64,000 bases of DNA from Manis javanica. Lineage: Eukaryota > Chordata > Mammalia > Pholidota > Manidae. The notes beneath the pieces were generated by a model. The model worked only from the letters and a program-made list of their open reading frames with translations, did not search any database and was not told where the DNA came from. The position numbers and the translations under genes are program-made. Location: assembly GCF_040802235.1 (NCBI RefSeq), contig NC_133167.1, forward strand, positions 83,305,001 through 83,369,000, given 5' to 3'. This document shows, piece by piece, positions 60,530 to 64,000 of the stretch (positions are counted from its first letter, which is position 1; every line of letters begins with the position of its first letter).

Positions 60530-61040
60530 ACCCAAGCCTCCATTCTTGCTCAGAGTAAGAAAACGCAGACGTGCCGGTTGCTTGCGGTTTCAGGCCCAGC
60601 CGTTGCTGGACCTAAGCCCCATCAGTCGGAGACCGGGAGACCGGCCCTGCCTTCTCCCTTCCTCGCAGAGTGGTCGCAGCATCGGGCGGGAAAGATACGC
60701 GGGCGCCCCCACCCCCCATGGCCGTCAGAGCTGCGCTCCCGCCCTGCCTCTCACCTCCCCCACCCCCCACCCCACCCCGGGCAGCCGGCCCCCCGGAGCT
60801 GGGCTTTGGCCGGCTGTCCATCGTCTTGGTTCTGGGAAGGCAGGAACTCGCGAGGTTGTTTACATGTTTTGCTTTGTTCCAGTGTTGCGGATGCTGCCTG
60901 GGCCTCATGGTGGGGACGCAGAGGCAGTACAGGGTATGTCAGCACCACACCTGCTCTCACTCTGGCTGCGGGGACAGGAAGAGGTACTGCCCCCCACCCC
61001 CACCCCCCAGGCAAGAGCCCCCTCCCCTGCCTCTGTCCTG
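60530..61040. other. GC-rich, moderately CpG-containing block around an ADAMTSL-like exon
   Basis: GC content rises sharply, with several CpGs (e.g. GATACGCGGGCGCCCC) and C-rich tracts (CACCTCCCCCACCCCCCACC). It surrounds the exon at 60,883-60,983. Long open frames on both strands result from the composition. No promoter elements were identified. Confidence 0.4.
60883..60983 (+). pseudogene. ADAMTSL1/3-type exon: Cys-rich segment after the thrombospondin repeats
   Basis: 101 bp, acceptor GCTTTGTTCCAG, donor AAGAG|GTACTG. It encodes CCGCCLGLMVGTQRQYRVCQ, then HHTCSHSGCGDRKR. The spacing C-x2-C..V..Q.R...CQH....S.C.DRKR matches the segment that follows the final thrombospondin module in ADAMTSL1/3. 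The frame is open. Further 3' exons, including the PLAC domain, would lie beyond the window or are lost. Confidence 0.7.
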
Positions 61041-61480
61041 ACCGTGGCTGCCTGCTTACGGAGCTGCTTCTGTCTGCCACGGCTCACAGTGGACAAGCCC
61101 TTCACATCGTGATTTCTTGCAGAGCCATCCTCAATAGGATACGATATGCTAAATATTAATTAATCAGTACTATTTGTGATTGCAAACTATATTATGTGGG
61201 TGTTCAGCAGAGGGAGAGACACCCCAACCAGAAAAAAGAGTAGCTTGAGAATAGGCAGATGTTTCTCCCTGTATTCCAAGCTGGTGGAGCCCTATTACCT
61301 TCCATTCAGGCTCACAGGTTAAATCTCCCTAATGCTTTCAATGACCTGCTTTATCCCTCTGTTTGCAAACTGTTTTCATGAAGCTATTGATTGACCCAGG
61401 GGTTTAGCCAAGAATAAAATAAGCTTTCATCTTGTTGAGGGCCCTAAACAAGAAAGGAGCTTGCTATTCTCCTGCATAAA
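61040..61480. other. Unassigned sequence
   Basis: AT-richer sequence with no exon or repeat I can identify. Confidence 0.4.
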
Positions 61481-61483
61481 AGT

Positions 61484-61565
61484 CTGAGCGGGTAGGTGGC
61501 GCAGACGGAAGAGCACTGTGCGTGAGGTCGCGGCGAGCCCCAGACCCGTTCCACCTGGCGACCCC
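61484..61565 (+). repeat. tRNA-like sequence, possible tRNA-derived SINE head
   Basis: GTGGCGCAGACGGAAGAGCA resembles a tRNA D-arm with an A box (TGGCxxAGxxGG). A GTTCCACC further on could be a decayed B box. No convincing cloverleaf can be drawn. It may be the head of a tRNA-derived SINE, with the MIR-like text up to 61,710 as neighbour. Confidence 0.3.
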
Positions 61566-62272
61566 CCGCAACCGGGGAGCGCGCCCCACCAGCAGAGGGC
61601 CAGGCGAGAGGCTGAAGGGCACGCTGGTCATGGGCTCTGGCGTTCTGCCATTCTCCTACGGTGTGACCTTGGCTGACCAGTCTCCTGATCTGCAAAATGG
61701 GGTGCGTTAACAGAGAGGACAAGTAGTGATTCTTCAACATTTTGCTATGCTGATGGACAGTAACCGTAATGTGGTTTTTAGGGGGGACCTGTTATAGGGG
61801 AGAGCATAGCAAACATAGTATTCTCCATGTAAGTGTAGATTAAAGATTAAAAAAAAAAAGAAAGAAAGAAAAGGGGGATTACTCCTTGATAGGATAAAAC
61901 TATTGGTAAATCAAAGATTAACACATGCTTTAAATATCCTTAATGTTGATCACTTAAAGGGTGTCAGATGATCAGCTATGGAGGTACTGTTTTCTGATAA
62001 TATGCCTTTCTCTTAATAAAAAAAAAAAAAAAAAGCAGTTACTGTGTGCTGACCTCCAATGAGTTCTGCACAGTGGTATAGAGGGCATGTCAAAGTGTGG
62101 GCAAAGGGTCTGTTTGTTTCTATGCAGAAGATCAAGGCCTAGCTTGACTACCCAGAAAATGAACTAAGATACAATATGAGGAGGAGCTTCCGGCATCAGC
62201 ACTCTCTGGAGGACTCATGCTGGGGGATGATCATCAAAAAGCCTCCACAGGGATCCGGGCGATGCTGCGGTT

Positions 62273-62725
62273 GTGGCTGCGTCCACCCCACTGTTTCCTG
62301 GACTTGCCATAGGAATGAGGAGGGAGATGTCTAGGCTGGCATGTGCATACAGTGAGACAACGAATTTGACCGGATCTGTACTGTTGGAACTCAACCAGGA
62401 GTTGGGAGGGGTGCAAGTTGTAGCACTCCAAAATCTTACGACTATAGACTATCTACGGTTAGAAGAACATATGGGATGTGAACATATCCCAGAAATGGGC
62501 TGCTTTAATTTGTCTGATTTCTCTGAGACTGTTCAAGTACAGTTGGACAATATCCATCATATCATAGACAAATTTTCACAAATGCCTATGGTGCCTAAAT
62601 GGTTTTCTTGGCTTCACTGGAGATGGCTGGTAATTATAGATTTGCTTTGTTTATGTTACCATATTCCTATTATGTTAATATGTGTGCGCAAGTTAGTTAG
62701 TAGTTTAAAACCTATACATGCTTAA
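62273..62725 (+). pseudogene. Endogenous retroviral env transmembrane-subunit remnant
   Basis: An open stretch of about 150 codons, without an ATG at its start. From about codon 20 on it resembles a betaretrovirus/ERV2-like transmembrane subunit: a heptad-repeat-like region (LNQELGGVQVVALQNLT), a cysteine pair (CEHIPEMGC), an amphipathic segment, a Trp-rich membrane-proximal part (WFSWLHWRW) and a hydrophobic anchor ending in a short cytoplasmic tail. The surface subunit, cleavage site and fusion peptide are absent, so no functional envelope can be made. It is part of the composite element and probably a relic. Confidence 0.6.
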
Positions 62726-63367
62726 GGTACTCTACAAGAAGATGTGTCAAAGAAATATTCAATCCTCCCATGTTTTCTTCCATATGCTACCTCTACAGCT
62801 TTTCTTCTTCCTTCCTAGTTACAACCCTTAAATAGAATTCTTGCCTCATATCGAATTTACCGAGTATCATAATTCCTCCAGGTGGTAAAGCTCGAGACAA
62901 GTGCTGGGCATAGAAGCCACAGGGCATAAATATGCAAAGAAGTAAAAAGCTAACCTTTTCAAACAATATGGCTTCTCTCTCACTTACCAACTTTACATTT
63001 CCCTGTATGGCCCCGGAAGATGACTGGTTAGCCAGAGACCGGTAAGATTCCTCAAGGGAGGAACAACCTAAGACAGGCACAGTCGCAGGGGTGCCATCAG
63101 GTGAGAAATTGGGGATCAACAGAGGTGAGGCTTAGAACCTCAAACCCCACCCCCACCCCCATTTTGAGAGAAATCTTCTGCATCCGTGGATGTTTTATTG
63201 CCCTTGTCTAGCTTGGATTAACACATAGTCTACAGGCACACACCTGATCATCTGATCATCTACATTTGCTCTCTTACAACACTAAACTATGTTTTCTACC
63301 TTTATCTTTCATCTACCTACCACCTCAGCATTTTATTTTAAAAAAATAGTAATAATAAAGGGAGAAA

Positions 63368-63697
63368 TGTGGGATTCACATATAAATCAAGTATAAAAAT
63401 CAAACAAATATTCATATTTGACCTGATTGTTTATAGTTCATAATGAGTGATAAGTGATCAAAACCGAAAGTTTTTGTGATGACTGCCCTTGTACTGTTCA
63501 CCATGTAAGAACTTATTCACTGTGTAAGAATTTGTTCACCATGTAAGAACTTGTTCGTTATGCTTCAGAAGATTGGAGACTGATGAGAATTAGGCTGGGG
63601 GTGGATTAATGATTGTGCGTTGAGCATTGACTCCCCTATACAGAATTTTATTGTTGTTAACAACCATTTGATCAATAAATATGAGAGATGCCCTCTC
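63368..63697 (+). mobile_element. LTR (U3-R only) of the composite element
   Basis: Begins TGTGGGATTC directly after a purine tract (AAAGGGAGAAA). It contains three TTCACCATGTAAGAACTTGT-like short repeats (about 63,490-63,560), and AATAAA at 63,674-63,679, about 20 bases before the end GCCCTCTC. The sequence stops where R would be polyadenylated, and no U5 follows. Confidence 0.7.
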
Positions 63698-63700
63698 AAA

Positions 63701-63747
<47 letters not shown>

Positions 63748-63748
63748 A
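63698..63748. repeat. (AAAT)n tail
   Basis: About a dozen AAAT/TAAA units forming the 3' tail of the composite retrotransposon. Confidence 0.95.
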
Positions 63749-63762
63749 ATGGGGTGTGTTAA

Positions 63763-64000
63763 GGTCCATTGGAAATTAATGGTGGGCAAGTTTTGATTGG
63801 CTTACTTAGTGTGAAGCACCTAAGCAGCCAGCTGATAGGAGGTGCCCCACATCCTGAGTCTTGCGGGAGGAAAGAAGACCTTGGCAGTCGGCTCAGGTAC
63901 GTTTTGAGACTTGAGTGAGGTTTGGCAACATAATGTCAGCTGCATTTCAAGCCAAAACCATCCTCCTCAAATAGGAAATGTTTGAGATAGCCGCCTTCAT
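63763..64000. other. Unassigned sequence to window end
   Basis: No exon or repeat recognised. Confidence 0.4.

Larger units (their letters stand above)
61694..63762 (+). mobile_element. Composite L1-mobilised retrotransposon: L1 3'UTR + env remnant + LTR, with target-site duplication
   Basis: The element (61,711-63,745) is flanked by AAAATGGGGTGCGTTAA (61,694-61,710) and AAAATGGGGTGTGTTAA (63,746-63,762), a 17-bp duplication with one C/T difference. Modules in order: L1 3'UTR-like DNA (61,711-61,848, similar to that at about 7,900-8,040); A-run; a 145-bp piece of unknown origin; second A-run (62,018-62,034); retroviral env-derived sequence (about 62,035-63,356); polypurine tract; LTR U3-R (63,368-63,697) with AATAAA; (AAAT)n tail. 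The tail, the missing U5 and the long duplication indicate copying of a polyadenylated RNA by L1 machinery rather than retroviral integration. The closest known analogue is the SINE-R part of SVA elements. Confidence 0.75.

Noticed and set aside
45210-60983. ADAMTSL-like locus as a processed (retrocopied) pseudogene
   Set aside because: The exons are separated by kilobases of intron and keep their splice sites, so it is not an intronless retrocopy.
60399-61159. Long overlapping open frames on both strands (up to 237 codons)
   Set aside because: They arise from GC- and C-rich composition. The only segment with family similarity is the 101-bp ADAMTSL-like exon at 60,883-60,983, in its own frame.
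61484-61565. Functional tRNA gene
   Set aside because: Only an A-box-like segment is present; no cloverleaf, anticodon arm or clean B box can be formed.

Overview
The window is nuclear DNA from a placental mammal. It is exon/intron organised, has no bacterial features, and is filled with L1, L2, MIR, MaLR and retroviral LTR repeats. The L1 3' ends and an env/LTR-derived composite element near 62-63.7 kb look like repeats I associate with pangolins (Manis). That assignment rests on memory and is only moderately secure; a laurasiatherian mammal is the safer statement.

Layout. 1-11.4 kb is almost all repeats: minus-strand L1 pieces, then plus-strand L1 with a second L1 3' end nested inside it, a MER5A-like fragment, older L1 and a MaLR LTR. 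12.1-15.2 kb holds two small exon-like segments on the plus strand (compatible phase, unidentified gene). 17.35-26.2 kb is the interleukin-9 receptor gene IL9R on the minus strand. All nine exons matching human IL9R can be placed, and the coding frame is open from an ATG in exon 2 through signal peptide, cytokine-receptor ectodomain with WSEWS, transmembrane helix, Box 1 and the YLPQ STAT-docking motif to a stop at 17,354 (465 codons). Odd points: the human-equivalent start ATG in exon 1 is GTG, intron 8 has a GC donor, and a decayed copy of exon 5 lies in intron 1. 26.2-45 kb shows no exon I can support; it is old repeats and unassigned sequence. 45.2-61.0 kb carries five plus-strand exons of an ADAMTSL1/ADAMTSL3-type gene (Ig domain, linker, two thrombospondin type 1 repeats, a Cys-rich piece). 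The splice sites and phases of the first four exons are preserved, but the fourth exon has a stop at a conserved Cys position and a frameshift, so it is most likely a pseudogene or decaying paralogue.

The most interesting object is at 61,694-63,762. It is one L1-mobilised unit of about 2.0 kb, flanked by a 17-bp target-site duplication and made of an L1 3'UTR-like piece, A-runs, a retroviral env remnant, a polypurine tract and an LTR that stops at the polyadenylation site, followed by an (AAAT)n tail. This parallels the SINE-R logic of primate SVA elements and suggests an independently evolved composite non-autonomous retrotransposon.

Functionally, the only gene here that looks intact is IL9R. 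Its product would pair with the common gamma chain (IL2RG) to signal IL-9 through JAK1/JAK3 and STATs. Exon boundaries were read by eye from splice sites and remembered family sequences; no alignment was run.
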